Source: Camarhynchus parvulus (Eukaryota; Chordata; Aves; Passeriformes; Thraupidae). Taken from it: a DNA stretch of 64,000 nucleotides. Shown in pieces: positions 24,251-35,518 of the stretch. The notes below the pieces were generated by a model. The model was not told where the DNA came from, did not search any database, and saw nothing but the letters and a program-made list of their open reading frames with translations. Made by a program: the position numbers and the translations under genes. The first letter of the stretch is position 1. Every line of letters begins with the position of its first letter. The DNA is taken from NCBI RefSeq assembly GCF_901933205.1, contig NC_044585.1, positions 682,001 to 746,000 of the forward strand, given 5' to 3'.

Positions 24251-25520
24251 GGGTTGTACTGGCTCATACTGGGTCGTGCTGGGTTGTGCAGGGCCATGCT
24301 GGGTTATACTGGGTTGTACTGGGTTATGCTGGGTTGTGCAGGGTCATGCTGGGTTATACTGGGTTGTACTGGGTTATACTGGGTTGTGCAGGGTCATGCA
24401 GGATCATACTGGGTCATATGGGCTTGTACTGATTTGTGTAGGGCCATACTGGGTTGTACTAGGTCATACTGGATTATATGGGGTTATACTGGGTTGTGCT
24501 GGGTCATGCAGGATCATACTGGGTCATACTGGGTTGTGCTGGGTCATATGGGCTTGTACTGATTTGTCCAGGGTCATACTGGGTTGTGCAGGGTCATACT
24601 GGTTGTATGGGGTTATACAGGGTTGTACTGGGCTGTGCAGGGTTCTGCTCAGTCATACTTGGTTGTACTGGGTTGTATTGGGTCATACTGCGTTGTGCTG
24701 AGTCATGCTGGGTTGTGCTGGGTCATACTGGTTATATGGGGTTATAGAGGGTTGTACTGGGTTGCACTGGGTTGTGCTGGGTCATACTGGGTTGTGCTGG
24801 GTCGTGCTGGGTCATACTTGGTTGTACTGGGTTGTGCTGGGTCATACTGGATTATACTGGGTTGTGCAAGGTCATGCTGGGTTATACTGGGTTGTGCAAG
24901 GTCATGCTGGGTTATACTGGGTTATGCAGGGTCATACTGGATTATATGGGGTTATACTGGGTTGTGCTGGGTTGTGCAGGGTTCTGCTCAGTCATACTTG
25001 GTTGTATTGTGTTGTGCTGGGTCATACTGGGTTTCCCTGGGTCATACTGGGTTGTGCAGGGTCATACTGGGTTGTACTGGGTCATACTGGTTGTATTGGG
25101 TTATACTGGGTTGTACTGGGCTGTGCAGGGTTCTGCTGGGTCATACTTGGTTGTACTGGGTTGTGCTGGGTCATACTGGGTTTCATTGGGTCATACTGGG
25201 TTGTGCTGGGTCATACTGGGTTGTGCTGGGTCATACTGGGTTGTGATGGGTCATACTGAGTTTCCCTGGGTCATACTGAGTTTCCCTGGGTCATACTGAG
25301 TTTCCCTGGGTCATACTGGGTTTCATTGGGTCATACTGGGTTTTACTGGGTCATACTGGGTTGTGCAGGGTCATGCTGGGTTATATGGGGTTATACTGGG
25401 TTGTACTGGGTTATGCAGGGTTCTGCTGGGCCATACTTGGTTGTACTGGGTTGTGCTGGGCCATACTGGGTTTCCCTGGCTCATACTGGGTTTCCCTGGG
25501 TCATACTGGGTTGTGCTGCT
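24251..25520. repeat. 1.27-kb minisatellite with 10-bp period
   Basis: About 127 units of GGGTYRTRCT, chiefly GGGTTGTACT, GGGTCATACT and GGGTTGTGCT, with TTTCCCTGG variants near the right end. The 10-bp step is regular, with phase slips from small indels. Frames read Gly-Cys-Thr-Gly-Leu-Tyr-Trp-Val-like 10-residue repeats; no coding role is supported. Confidence 0.98.
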
Positions 25521-25559
25521 GGTTTGGGTCTCTAGGTTTCCCTGGATGAAGTCAGGGGA

Positions 25560-25930
25560 GCCCAGTGATCCCAGGAGTGTGGCACTGGGAGCTGGGGGAG
25601 GCCCCTGGGATCCCTGCAGGGAACTCCACAACTCCTGACAGGAGAGGAGGTCGGGCTCTGCTCCAGGGAACAGGGACAAGAAGAGAGGGAACGGCCTCAG
25701 GCTGGGCCAGGGCAGGCTCAGGGTGGACATCAGGAGGAATTTATCCATGCAAAGGGTGTTCAGGCCTTGGCAGGGGCTGCCCAGGGAGGTTTGGAGTGCC
25801 CATCCCTGGAGGTGTCACCTGGACATGGCACTCTGGTCTGGGCTGGGGACAGGGTGGGATCAGCACAGATTTGACTCGGTGACCCTGGAGCTCTTTTCCA
25901 GTGTGAATGGTTCCATGATTCTGTGATTCC
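25560..25930 (+). mobile_element. CR1 LINE 3' end
   Basis: Landmarks: CTCCAGGGAACAGGGACAAG, GGGAACGGCCTCAGGCTGGG, GGTGGACATCAGGAGGAATT, TGCCCATCCCTGGAGGTGTC, GAGCTCTTTTCCAGTGTGAA and a GGTTCCATGATTCTGTGATT tail. Confidence 0.9.
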
Positions 25931-26416
25931 AATTCCACTGTGCAGGAGCAGCTCCCAGCAGCTCCCTGCAGAGGCAGGGCTGTGTGGGGCAGAGCTGTGG
26001 GACAGCAGCCCCAGCTCGGGTTCCACCCTGGAGCTGCAGGGCTTTGCAGTGGCTCAAGCACGGAGACACTGGAGTGCAGGAGCTCCTGTGGTCAGGCAGG
26101 GCTTGCAGCCAGCAGCTGGAGCTGAAATCCCTGTTTGAGGAGCAGGAGGTGCCAGCTGGGACAAGGTGGGGTCTGGGGCAGCTGGAGCAGAGGACAGAGC
26201 TGGCATTTCCCTCCTGCCCAGCTGTGAGAGACAGTTCAGTTCAGGGAGCTCTGCTGTGTCTGCTTTGGGGGAGCTCAGAGGAACAACTCTGTCCTAGGGC
26301 TGTGCAGGTTCCAGGCAGGAATGGGACAGGCTGCTGGGGCCAGAATTCCCTGCTCACCCTGGCACATCCAGGGGCTGCAGGACAGTGCCCAGGCCACAGC
26401 TCCATCCCTGCAACGC
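25931..26416. other. interval without a recognised feature
   Basis: GC-rich DNA between a CR1 and the hexamer array; nothing recognised. Confidence 0.5.
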
Positions 26417-26816
26417 TGGGCATGGGATTAGGCATGGGAATGGGGATGGGCATGGGATTGGGAATGGGAATGGGATTGGGCATGGGAATGGGAATGGGAA
26501 TGGGCATGGGCATGGGAATGGGAATGGGAATGGGAATGGGAATGGGAATGGGATTGGGAATGGGGATGGGCATGGGAATGGGGATGGGATTAGGCATGGG
26601 AATGGGGATGGGCATGGGAATGGGGATGGGGATGGAAATGGGCATGGGAATGGGGATGAGCATAGGAATGGGAATGGGCATGGAAATGGGAATGGGATTG
26701 GGCATGGGAATAGGGATGGGAATGGGGATGGGAATGGGAATGGAGATAGGCATGGGAATGGGGATGGGAATGGGGATGGGAATGGGGATGGGAATGGGGA
26801 TGGGCATGGGAAGGGT
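26417..26816. repeat. GGGNAT hexanucleotide array
   Basis: About 400 bp of 6-bp units GGGAAT, GGGCAT, GGGGAT and GGGATT in a non-random mix with some longer repeated blocks. Plus-strand frames are Gly-Met or Gly-Asn/His repeats. G3N3 spacing can form G-quadruplexes. Confidence 0.97.
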
Positions 26817-27479
26817 TGGAGCTGCTGGTCTTGGAGGGCTTTTCCAAGCAGACTCCATGAGTGCATGCCCAGAGGAGGAACACCTCCCCAAAGGCACACA
26901 CCTTGCCCTGGCCACTGCTCCTGGCCCTGCTGGGGGATCTGGTGATCCAAACCAGCAGCAAAATGCAGCTTTGCACAGAATTCCCTGCGTGGGTGGTGGC
27001 AGTGGCTGAGCTGTGGCCCAGGGCTGTTGTGTGCAGAGAAACCAGGGTAACCACAAAGCAACTGGGGAAAAAAATTAAAAATAAATACATTTTTAAAAAA
27101 GTTTTTAAAATTTAAATGAGTTTTATTTCTTTTCATGTTGCAAGGCTGCATTTTCTTTCCCTCATTTTCTGCTCCTCTTAGAGGCTGGTACTGCTGAAGT
27201 GGTTGTTTTGTGCTTGTTCCTTTAATTAGTTTCTTAGCAGCTTCCCAGCTTTCCTATGGAGACTTGTTCTTCTTCTGAAGTTGATTTCTTAAGGTTAGGC
27301 TTAAAAAAGCTCATCCATACGGAAAGACATGAAGTGGAAGGGAAAGCCAGGCTGTAGGAATGATGCAGACACGTTTGCTGGGCCTCAGTGTCCAGTTCTG
27401 ATCCACTGGGAGAGATCCAGGGGCTGCGATTTGACCTTCCAGGTCACAAAGACTGATCATCATCAATCATCAATCACCA
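26817..27479. other. interval with a possible CR1 tail and AT-rich DNA
   Basis: GGAGGGCTTTTCCAAGCAGA at about 26835 resembles a CR1 tail but is too short to call. 27065-27120 is a low-complexity A/T stretch. No exon recognised. Confidence 0.4.
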
Positions 27480-27912
27480 TGGAAATGGTCAGAGGACTGA
27501 AGCACTTTTCCTATTAGGAATGGCTGAGAGATTGGAATTACTCAGCCTGGAGAAGAGAAAGCTCTGGAGAGAGCTCAGAGCCCCTTGCAGGGCCTAAAGG
27601 GGCTCCAGGAGAGCTGCAGAGGGACTGGGGACAAGGGATAGAGGGACAGGACACAGGGAATGGCTCCCACTGCCAGAGGGCAGGGCTGGATGGGATATTG
27701 GGAATTAGGAATTGTTCCCTGGCAGGGTGGGCAGGCCCTGGCACAGGGTGCCCAGAGCAGCTGGGGCTGCCCCTGGATCCCTGGCAGTGCCCAAGGCCAG
27801 GCTGGACACTGGGGCTGGGAGCAGCCTGGGGCAGTGGGAGGTGTCCCTGCCATGGCAGGGGTGGCACTGGATGAGCTTTAAGTCCCTTCCAACCCAACCC
27901 ATTCCATGATTT
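27480..27912 (+). mobile_element. CR1 LINE 3' portion, longer copy
   Basis: Begins further 5' than most copies: AGAGGACTGAAGCACTTTTC, TTACTCAGCCTGGAGAAGAG, then the common GC-rich 3' part and AACCCATTCCATGATTTT. It is one of the least 5'-truncated copies but still has no coding region. Confidence 0.92.
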
Positions 27913-29039
27913 TACATCCAGTCAGAGTTTCCAGGTTGAGCTTTTTGGGACTTGGGCACCTCAAGCATTGAAATTCTTCAGCAAACTCCTCCCTGTTCCC
28001 TTTGGCTGGAGCACAGGGCTGATTTTATCCTGCTCCCTTTGGAAATGTCAGCCCCTGTGCTCAGGAATTTTACAGCCACCTTGTGCCTTGCAAGCCAAGA
28101 TCACTTTTTAATGCTAACAAGGAATCAATTTGTTTTCAATGTGCAAAGATTTTATGCCACTAAGAGAGAAGGGTTTTTAATATGGATATAATAGGCCTTA
28201 TGCTATGTCCATGGTTTGAATAATCCATGGATTTCTCATTGCCCTGCCTCAGAAAAGATGCTGGAGTAAAGGAAAAGCTGCTGGGAAGGGCAGCCAGGGT
28301 GATCAGAGGGCTGGGCTGGGCACAGACCCACAAAGAGGTTTTACACCTTTTTGCCAGAGGTGTCCAGGGCAGGGCAGGGGGCACTGAGGAACTGGTCACA
28401 GTTCTGACCCTGGTGGCACTCGGGGAGCAGGTGAGGCTGAAGCCTCCCCACACATCCATCACCTGTGCAGGGCTTTGCCCCAGAGTGCTGTGGGAGCCGA
28501 AGAGAGGAAAGGCAAAGTGGCTCTCTGGGATCCACTGTGGCCGTGGAGCAGGTGGTGCTTGTGGATAATCCCAAATGTGGAGTCTCCAAAGCCCTGCCTG
28601 TTCCCTGTGCCAGGGCTGGCACACTCTGCCCTGCCTCACCTGCTCAGACCCACGTGGAGCCTCTGCTGTGCCAGGGCACGATGAAAGCCCAATGATCTTT
28701 GTAGTGCTTCAATATTCCAGTGCTTGTACAAAAAAAGAATTTTAAAAGGGTTCACAGGAGCAGCCCAGACCCAGATTCTAAGCTGCTTGGGTGCTGCAGA
28801 AACAGGGATTTAACTTTCAGAAGCTGCAGATTTCATCCTGGCTCACGTCTGTCTTTTTTTTTTTTCTTCTTCTTCTTCTTCTTTTTTTAATGGTTTTCTA
28901 AAATTACCAAAAAGCACCCACAGATGGTGGAGTTCTGATTGGTTTATTGTGTGTGAGTGTGAAAATCCACAGCATGTTGGTGCTCCCTGCTTGGTCTCCA
29001 GAGACACACAGGCCCTGCAGCTGATTGGTGAAATGAATA
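27913..29039. other. single-copy interval with a CTT tract
   Basis: A T-rich/CTT run (TTTTTTCTTCTTCTTCTTC) lies at 28853-28888. The surrounding sequence shows no recognised element or gene; 28060-28200 is AT-rich and non-repetitive. Confidence 0.45.
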
Positions 29040-29215
29040 TCACAGAATTGTGGGATGGGCTGGGTGGGAAGGGATCCTAAAACCCATCCAGTGCCACCCC
29101 TGCCATGGCAGGGACACCTCCCACTGTCCCAGGCTGCTCCCAGCCCCAGTGTCCAGCCTGGCCTTGGGCACTGCCAGGGATCCAGGGGCAGCCCCAGCTG
29201 CTCTGTGCCAGTCAT
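29040..29215 (-). mobile_element. CR1 LINE 3' end
   Basis: Reverse complement of the common type, from CACAGAATTGTGGGATGGGC to GCAGCCCCAGCTGCTCTGTG; strongly 5'-truncated. Confidence 0.9.
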
Positions 29216-29482
29216 GGCTCACAGGGCCAGCACGAATCTCCTAAATCATTGCAGGTGTTCTGAAACAGCCAGAACGCTTTTAAATGGGAGCTCCAAATAA
29301 CTTCATTGACTTTGCCAGTTCTCTGTGCTCTGCTCTCTCAGCTGGAAGTTTTGCTGGGAGTGGGATGAGAACAGGAGCTCCCCTTCCCCAGGCTTGCTCT
29401 GAGCCAGGGCCTGGCTGTCACCTCTCGAGGACATTTCTGTGCTCAGGACACCTGATGTCACCAATTCACAAATGCAGGGTGG

Positions 29483-29900
29483 TGCTGTCTTTGTGGGGTG
29501 TCCTGTGGCAGGAAGGAATGATGAATCTGACTCCAGGTTCTCAGAAGGGTAATTTATTATTTGATGGTACTATATTATATAAAAGAATACTAAACTAAAC
29601 TATACCAAAGAATAGAGAGAGGATACAGACAGAAGGCTAAAAAGATAATAATGAAAACTGCTTACTCTCTCCAGAGTCTGACACAGCTTGGCCCCAGTTG
29701 GCCAATAAGTAAAAACAATTCACATGAAACCAATGCAACAACCACCTGTGGGTAAACAATCTCCAAACCACATTCCAAAGCAGCAAAACAAAGGAGAAGC
29801 AAATCAGATAATTATTGTTTTCATTTTTCTATGAGGCTTCTCAGCTTCCCAGGAGAGACATCCTGGCGAAGGGATTTTTCCAGAAAATATGACAGTGACA
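29483..29900 (-). mobile_element. solo LTR, group A copy 2
   Basis: 418 bp with a perfect 6-bp TSD GGGTGG at 29477-29482 and 29901-29906; ends TGCTGT...GTGACA. Minus-strand polarity is supported by an AATAAAT signal (plus TTTATTAT near 29552). ERVK-like. No internal sequence adjoins. Confidence 0.93.
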
Positions 29901-29906
29901 GGGTGG

Positions 29907-30274
29907 TGACAAATCTGTCCCAGATTTCCATCCCCTCTCTGTGAGCTGGGGTCAGAGTCGCTCTGGCTGAACCATGTGGCACCTTCAGCAGGATGCTGTC
30001 ACTGCTGTCCTGCTGTCTGTCACCACTGTCACTGCTGTCCTGCTGTCCTGCTCTGGGACAGGATCCCTTCCTCCCTGGAGCTGGTGCAGGGCCATGTTTG
30101 GGATTTGGTGTGAGGATAACGCTGAGAACACCCTGAGCTTGTGGTTGGTGCCAAGCTGTGCTCACTACAAACCCAGGAGCTCTCAGGATGCCAGGCCCTG
30201 GCAGTGAGCTGGGATGGAACCTGGCCAGGAGAGCTGACCCACAGTGGCCACAGGGATGTTCCACACAACAGAAG
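29907..30274. other. interval without a recognised feature
   Basis: A few imperfect CACTGCTGTCCTGCTGTC repeats at about 29998-30055; otherwise nothing recognised. Confidence 0.5.
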
Positions 30275-30440
30275 GTCCTGCTTGGGGTAGGGACCAGGGG
30301 AGGGGTGGAGTCTCCATCCCTGCAGATGTGGTGATGGAGGAACTATGCTCAGTGCTGGCCTGGGCAGTGTCTGCTTAATGAGGGCAGTGCTTGGGCTCCA
30401 TGGCCTTGGAGGTCTTTTCCAGCCTTAACTCTGTGACTGT
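30275..30440 (+). mobile_element. CR1 LINE 3' end, diverged
   Basis: GGAGTCTCCATCCCTGCAGA, GGCCTTGGAGGTCTTTTCCA and an AACTCTGTGACTGTT tail. It is directly followed, head to tail, by a second CR1. Confidence 0.8.
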
Positions 30441-30727
30441 TCAGCGCCTGAAGGGGCTCTAGGAGAGCTGGAGAGGGACTGGGGACAAGGGATGGAGGGA
30501 CAGGACACAGGGAATGGCTCCCACTGCCAGAGGGCAGGGCTGGGATGGGATATTGGGAATGAGGAATTGTTCCCTGGCAGGGTGGGCAGGCCCTGGCACA
30601 GGGTGCCCAGAGCAGCTGGGGCTGCCCCTGGATCCCTGGCAGTGCCCAAGGCCGGGCTGGACACTGGGGCTGGGAGCACTGGATGAGCTTTAAGTCCCTT
30701 CCCACCTCGGTCATTCCATGATTGTGT
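30441..30727 (+). mobile_element. CR1 LINE 3' end
   Basis: Begins CGCCTGAAGGGGCTCTAGGA exactly after the tail of the preceding CR1 and ends CATTCCATGATTGTG. A piece containing GGGAGGTGTCCCTGCC is deleted between GGGAGCA and CTGGATGAGC. Confidence 0.9.
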
Positions 30728-31466
30728 GGTGCTGTGACTCTCATGTATGGCCTTGGCAGGGAGAACTCAGAGCTCACGTGCAGGATCCAGAGATGTCCTG
30801 TGGTCTCTGGAATCCCATCCATGCCCATCCCAGACTCCATCTCAAGGAGCTTTTTATTCTACTGCTGGAGCTTCCTTACACTGGCATCCTGCTGCTGCTG
30901 CCCCTGGAGCAGCTGAGGCCTGCTGAGGAAATGCTCTTCAGTGGATTTGAGAAGGAATCTCTTGGATAAGGAGAAGAGACCCTCAAGTGCTGATTTTCTG
31001 CCCGGTTGCCTCTTCTTGCAAGAGGCAGTTGAACTGCAGTGGGAAGAAGGTTTTGCAGCACTGTGCAGCTCACACACTACGCCAGGCCCTCGGTGTCCTC
31101 ACTCATTTGAGCTCATTTTTCTCCTCCTTCCCTTTTCACAGGAACCTTTTCACTCCTTCACGAAGAACCTGCAATAAGAGCATTTCCGAAATCATTGTTT
31201 ATTCAATATTTATGACAACCTTGGAATGCAAATTAAGTTGTAACAAACGAGCACACAGGTGGGTGCTTTGCTCCTACACAATTCCTGAATTAACCTCCTG
31301 GAGCCCTGATTTTCCACGGTTTCCTTGCAACGCTCTGATGGTGCCTGGGAGCTCTGTACTTCATCACTCTCTGAGAACTTCCTTCTAGTCCTGCCCTCTA
31401 GTCCTCCAGCAGGAGTGGGAGGTGTCCCCCTGAGCTGGACTTAACACACCTTGAGCAGGAAGACAA
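30728..31466. other. single-copy interval
   Basis: 31130-31260 (AGCATTTCCGAAATCATTGT, TTTATGACAACCTTGGAATG, CAAATTAAGTTGTAAC) is AT-rich, non-repetitive and a candidate conserved element. No exon recognised. Confidence 0.4.
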
Positions 31467-32515
31467 TGGAATAATGGAATGCTTTGGATGGGAAGGTGTG
31501 GGAGCATCGGGGGGTAGGACAGTAAGGACAGACAGAGACCAGAGATCTCTGAGGCCAGGTCAGGAGCTTGGGGTTCATTGCCAAGGGCCTGGGTGCAGGG
31601 CCCTGCTGGGAGCTGCCAGCCACAGCTGGAGCAGGCCTGAGAGAAGAGAGGGGCAGAGAGGATGAGAGGGTGAGAGAGTAAATGGGTAAGAGAGCGAGGT
31701 TCCAATTACAATACAATAAATCTTCTTCTGTGTTGAATATTCTAATTCTCACTAACCAATCTAGTACAAGATACAAATCCTAGAGCATTTCCATACAGCC
31801 TATAAGAATCATTACATTACCATCCTGTGTTACATTTTAAACCCTAAAAACTCCTCTTTGGGCCCCTTCTGCCAAGCTGCAAGGTCTGCTCTGACCCTTG
31901 GGCCTGTCTGCAAGCAGAGGGTGTTGTTCCATCAAAAGGGAATTACCTTCAGCTGGCCATGCCATTGTTTTCCAGTTGTTCAGTAACTGAGGGATCTCAA
32001 AGCTTGCTTTCATTTCAATCTCACTTATAGTTTCTATATTCTCAAAATCTTTTGCCAGGCAGTCATATTTATAAGGCTTTCCTGTTTCATCTTCCCCAAC
32101 AGGAAGGGACATTAAAACCCACCCAGTGCCACCCCTGCCATGGCAGGGACACCTCCCAGTGTCCCAGGTGCTCCCAGCCCCAGTGTCCAGCCTGGCCTTG
32201 GGCACTGCCAGGGATCCAGGGGCAGCCCCAGCTGCTCTGGGCACCCTGTGCCAGGGCCTGCCCACCCTGCCAGGGAACAATTCCTCATTCCCAATATCCC
32301 ATCCATCCCTGCCCTCTGGCAGTGGGAGCCATTCCCTGTGTCCTGTCCCTCCATCCCTTGTCCCCAGTCCCTCTGCAGCTCTCCTGGAGCCCCTTTAGGC
32401 CCTGCAAGGGGCTCTGAGCTCTCTCTGGAGCCTTCTCCTCTCCAGGTGAACACCCCCAGCTCTCCCAGCCTGGCTCCAGAGCAGAGGGGCTCCAGCCCTT
32501 GGAGCCCTGGGATGT
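31467..32515 (-). mobile_element. CR1 LINE 3' portion split by an LTR
   Basis: The CR1 tail (minus) is 31467-31496, GGAATAATGGAATGCTTTGG then GGAAGG. It resumes at 32102 with GGAAGGGACATTAAAACCCA and runs through the common type to GAGCAGAGGGGCTCCAGCCC. The group G LTR lies between, with the CR1 hexamer GGAAGG duplicated. Confidence 0.93.
31497..32101 (-). mobile_element. solo LTR, group G copy 1, nested in CR1
   Basis: 605 bp, TGTGGGAGC...CCCCAACA, perfect 6-bp TSD GGAAGG (31491-31496 and 32102-32107). It is about 95% identical by eye to 44696-45299. Read on the minus strand from its first bases, an open frame of about 86 codons runs inward and is open in both copies; its product is not recognised. 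ERVs often have the env 3' end running into U3, which is one explanation for such a frame. Minus polarity is inferred from this frame. Confidence 0.92.
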
Positions 32516-33645
32516 CCTGCTGGGCTCTCCCAGGTTTCTGACTTGACATCTCCAGCGGCTTGGAGTGCCCAGGATGAGGTAACCAGGGAAATCTGTTATT
32601 TGCATCCAGAGGTTCAGGATATCTGTGTAAGCTGTCCCAGTGTGTTCCCTGTGTAAGCCCAGGCCCAGCAAAGCCAGGTGTGGGTGCTCTGCCTTCCCTT
32701 CACCTCCCCAGTGTCCTGGGAGCACCTCTGAGGAGCCCAGCTGGCTTATCTTCCTTGTGCACACACACAAACTCCTCCTCTGGGCCTTCCCCAGGGATCC
32801 CCTCCCCATGGCACTCCCTGGTGCCCAGGCTGTGCTCTCCAGCCCAGCTCTGCCACCAGGGTGCCCTGCCCCATGCTGGGCTCACAGCTCTCTTGGGAAA
32901 TGCTCCCCTGCTCTGTCCTGCACAGGCCCAGCCTGGCATTCTCCAAAGCAAAGACTCAAACAGCAGCATTAAAATCAAGAAGAAAATCCTGTATTTGTAG
33001 CACCAAAACTTTGGTGCCTTCTGGGTTTCTCTCCTCTGGCAGCTGCAGCACGAACGAGATCATCAAGATTTAATTCAGCATGTGGCTGGAACGTGATCTC
33101 TGCACTTGTCCTGCAGCCCTTTCCCTTCTCCATCTGCCTCCCTGCCTGCATCTCAGCATGGATCACATCCAGTCAGCTGGATGGAATGGAGCTGTTCTCC
33201 ACCCACCAGCCACCCCTTGCTCTCTTTTATCCCTTGAACTGCTTTTTATTGCCGGGGTGTTGTGGAGAAGGAGCAGCTGCGATGTCCCTGTCCCACCCCA
33301 CTCTGTGCCTGCCATCCCTGGTTCCCAGCTCTTCCCTGCAGGTTGGGTTTGCAGTTTGGGTGTCGGGAACAAGAGCTCTGAGCTCCTCCCTGTGCCCTTG
33401 CTCCAGCTGGGATAAGGTTTTGTCCCTCCCCCGTGCTTACACCGACCCCAGAGGCATTCCTGACCCCTGCAGAGGAGCTGGGACACTCCCAGCCCTTCCT
33501 GCGGCTCCGGAGGATGAGGCAGGGCTAGGGCTGGGGCTGGGGCTGCCACCCCTCCTGCTGTCAGGAACAAACCTCTGTGGGTAGAGATTTATCCCTTCCC
33601 CTTGCTCCTGAACAAAACCCTGACAGGCTGCCTGAAGTAAATCCT
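32516..33645. other. single-copy interval
   Basis: Contains the near-palindrome GCACCAAAACTTTGGTGC at about 33000-33017. No exon, LTR end or CR1 recognised. Confidence 0.45.
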
Positions 33646-33790
33646 ATAAACCTGGAATCTCCTGAGCGGGAAGGGCCCCACCAGGATCATCCAGCCCAGC
33701 CCCTGGCCCTGCCCAGACACCCCAACAATCCCAGCCTGGATCCCCTTTCCCTGCTCGAGTCCCTCCCTGGCAGTGCTTGCCCTGGGGGTG
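33646..33790 (-). mobile_element. CR1-like LINE 3' end, older subtype
   Basis: GGAATCTCCTGAGCGGGAAG, CAGGATCATCCAGCCCAGCC and GACACCCCAACAATCCCAGC match the reverse complement of an older CR1 3' end type than the common one here. Confidence 0.75.
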
Positions 33791-33879
33791 CAGGGAAGTG
33801 CCTGGAGGAGAGGACAGGAAGGTGAAGGGAGATGATTTAAAGGGCCTGGAGAGCCAGGACAAGGGAGAAGGGATCCACA

Positions 33880-34117
33880 CTGATAAAAAGTGGGGTTAGA
33901 TGGGATATTGGGAATTGTTCCCTGGCAGGGTGGGCAGGCCCTGGCACAGGGTGCCCAGAGCAGCTGGGGCTGCCCCTGGATCCCTGGCAGTGCCCAAGGC
34001 CAGGCTGGACATTGGGGCTGGGAGCACCTGGGACAGTGGGAGGTGTCCCTGCCATGGCAGGGGTGGCACTGGATGGACTTTAGGGTCCTTCCCACCCAAC
34101 CCATTCTGGGATTCTGT
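33880..34117 (+). mobile_element. CR1 LINE 3' end
   Basis: Common type starting near AGATGGGATATTGGGAATTG and ending CATTCTGGGATTCTGTG. Confidence 0.92.
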
Positions 34118-35513
34118 GCTGGCCCTGTGGGTGGTGGGGCAGCCCTGGCAGCAGGGACACAGCTCCCTGGGGCACTGCAGATGCCAAGGGGATGCACTCC
34201 CTCGGTGCTGGTGGATCCCAGGGTTGAGAAGGACCTGTCCCTGTGTCCAGGCAGCCAAACCCCCCTGCTGGCCCTGCCCCATGTCCTTGGATGGGCCCTG
34301 AGCAGGGCACAGCACCGTGTGGCTCCTGGGAGAGCAGTGTCGGTTCCAGGCGAATATTAATCCTAACAGAAGGAGGCAGAACCATTGTTTACCCTGCTTT
34401 TGTTAATCAGTTTGTTTCCCTTCGTGATCCCAAAATGAAATTAAAAGGCTCTGTTTACATTGCTGAATTATCATCTGCTCCAGCAGGTAAAGCACTTTGG
34501 CGGAGAATTAATGGAGCCGCGGACAGATTTGTGTCAAAAATATGTGCATATTTTCCCAGCGAAGGATTTGTTTAACTGAGCTAGAATCTCATGGCTTTGT
34601 GTTTAAATAAAACATCAGCCACCAGCCACCCACAAAAGCTGCTGGAGGCTGTGGCCCTGGAACGAGTTCACCTTTAAAACAGCTGAGCTGGAGCCTTTTC
34701 TCCTGCTGCATTCCGAGGTGATGCTCCAGGAGCAAAGGCACCCTTGGAGTGCAGCTGAAGGATTTGTAATCTTCTCCAAGGAAAGATCCAACCCTGATAC
34801 CAAGGAAACACAAGAGAGTGTGCACAGGGTTCATCCAGCAGCTCTTCTGCTGAATTGTGCTGGGGGCAAGGTGGGTATTTCTGTCAAATTCTCTTCTCTC
34901 ATCCCACAGCACAACCCAGCACAGGGTTGGGCCCTTGCACCTGCCTCAGAAGGCTGAAAAATATCCAATTCTGCTCATTTTTGCTCCAGCTGCACTAAAT
35001 TTATAAGCCAGCACAAGGAAGACAAGATCTAAAAACCAATTTAGCAAAAAATAGCCTTTGCAACTAAAAATTAATGCTTGGAAAGGCCTAAATGAAGCTT
35101 GAAAATAGCTTTTTTTTTCCCTCTCCAGCCGATGATTCACGTGCCTATTTGCAAACAATTCAAATGCAGTAAATTGAGAGGAAATATAAATCAGGTTCCT
35201 AAGTGAAGCTGCATAAATCCAATAAATGATTGATGAGAAGATCCTGTTTTAAGGCGCTGCTGTCTGTCTGCAGTGCTGAGGCAGAAAATAACAGGGCCTG
35301 CTCCTCTTTGGCCGTGGCCAGTGGAGCAGGGTGCAGTGAGCCCTGATCCCCCTGTGCACTGGCCAAGGTGCCCAGGCAGAGCTGCAGGATGAGGCTGTGC
35401 CCACCCCAGGGATCCCTCGGGCTCTCCCTGGGAGGAGGAGCAGGGAATGGGCAGAGGAGCCAGAGCTGCCAGGGCAGCCCTGCCAAGGCTTCAGTGCTCC
35501 CCAAGAAACGTGG
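34118..35513. other. single-copy interval with two AT-rich cores
   Basis: 34360-34580 (CTTTTGTTAATCAGTTTG, GGAGCCGCGGACAGATTTGT) and 34960-35250 (ATTAATGCTTGGAAAGGCC, CACGTGCCTATTTGCAAAC, AATGATTGATGAGAAG) are non-repetitive and AT-rich, with homeodomain/forkhead-like words. They are the best conserved-element candidates in the window. The frames through 34360-34580 lack any domain or splice context. Confidence 0.45.
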
Positions 35514-35518
35514 CACTG

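Noticed and set aside
24251..25520. Repetitive Trp/Tyr/Val/Gly-rich protein of over 200 residues
   Set aside because: The 10-bp unit gives a 30-bp coding period in every frame, several frames are open at once, and nothing supports expression.
32990..33080. ERV fragment around GCACCAAAACTTTGGTGC
   Set aside because: The near-palindrome and following CTTCTGGGTTTC are suggestive, but no LTR end, TSD or second copy is present in the window.
34360..34580. A coding exon (open frame of ~110 codons)
   Set aside because: Frame has no recognised domain and the composition fits non-coding conserved DNA better; left as a candidate regulatory element.
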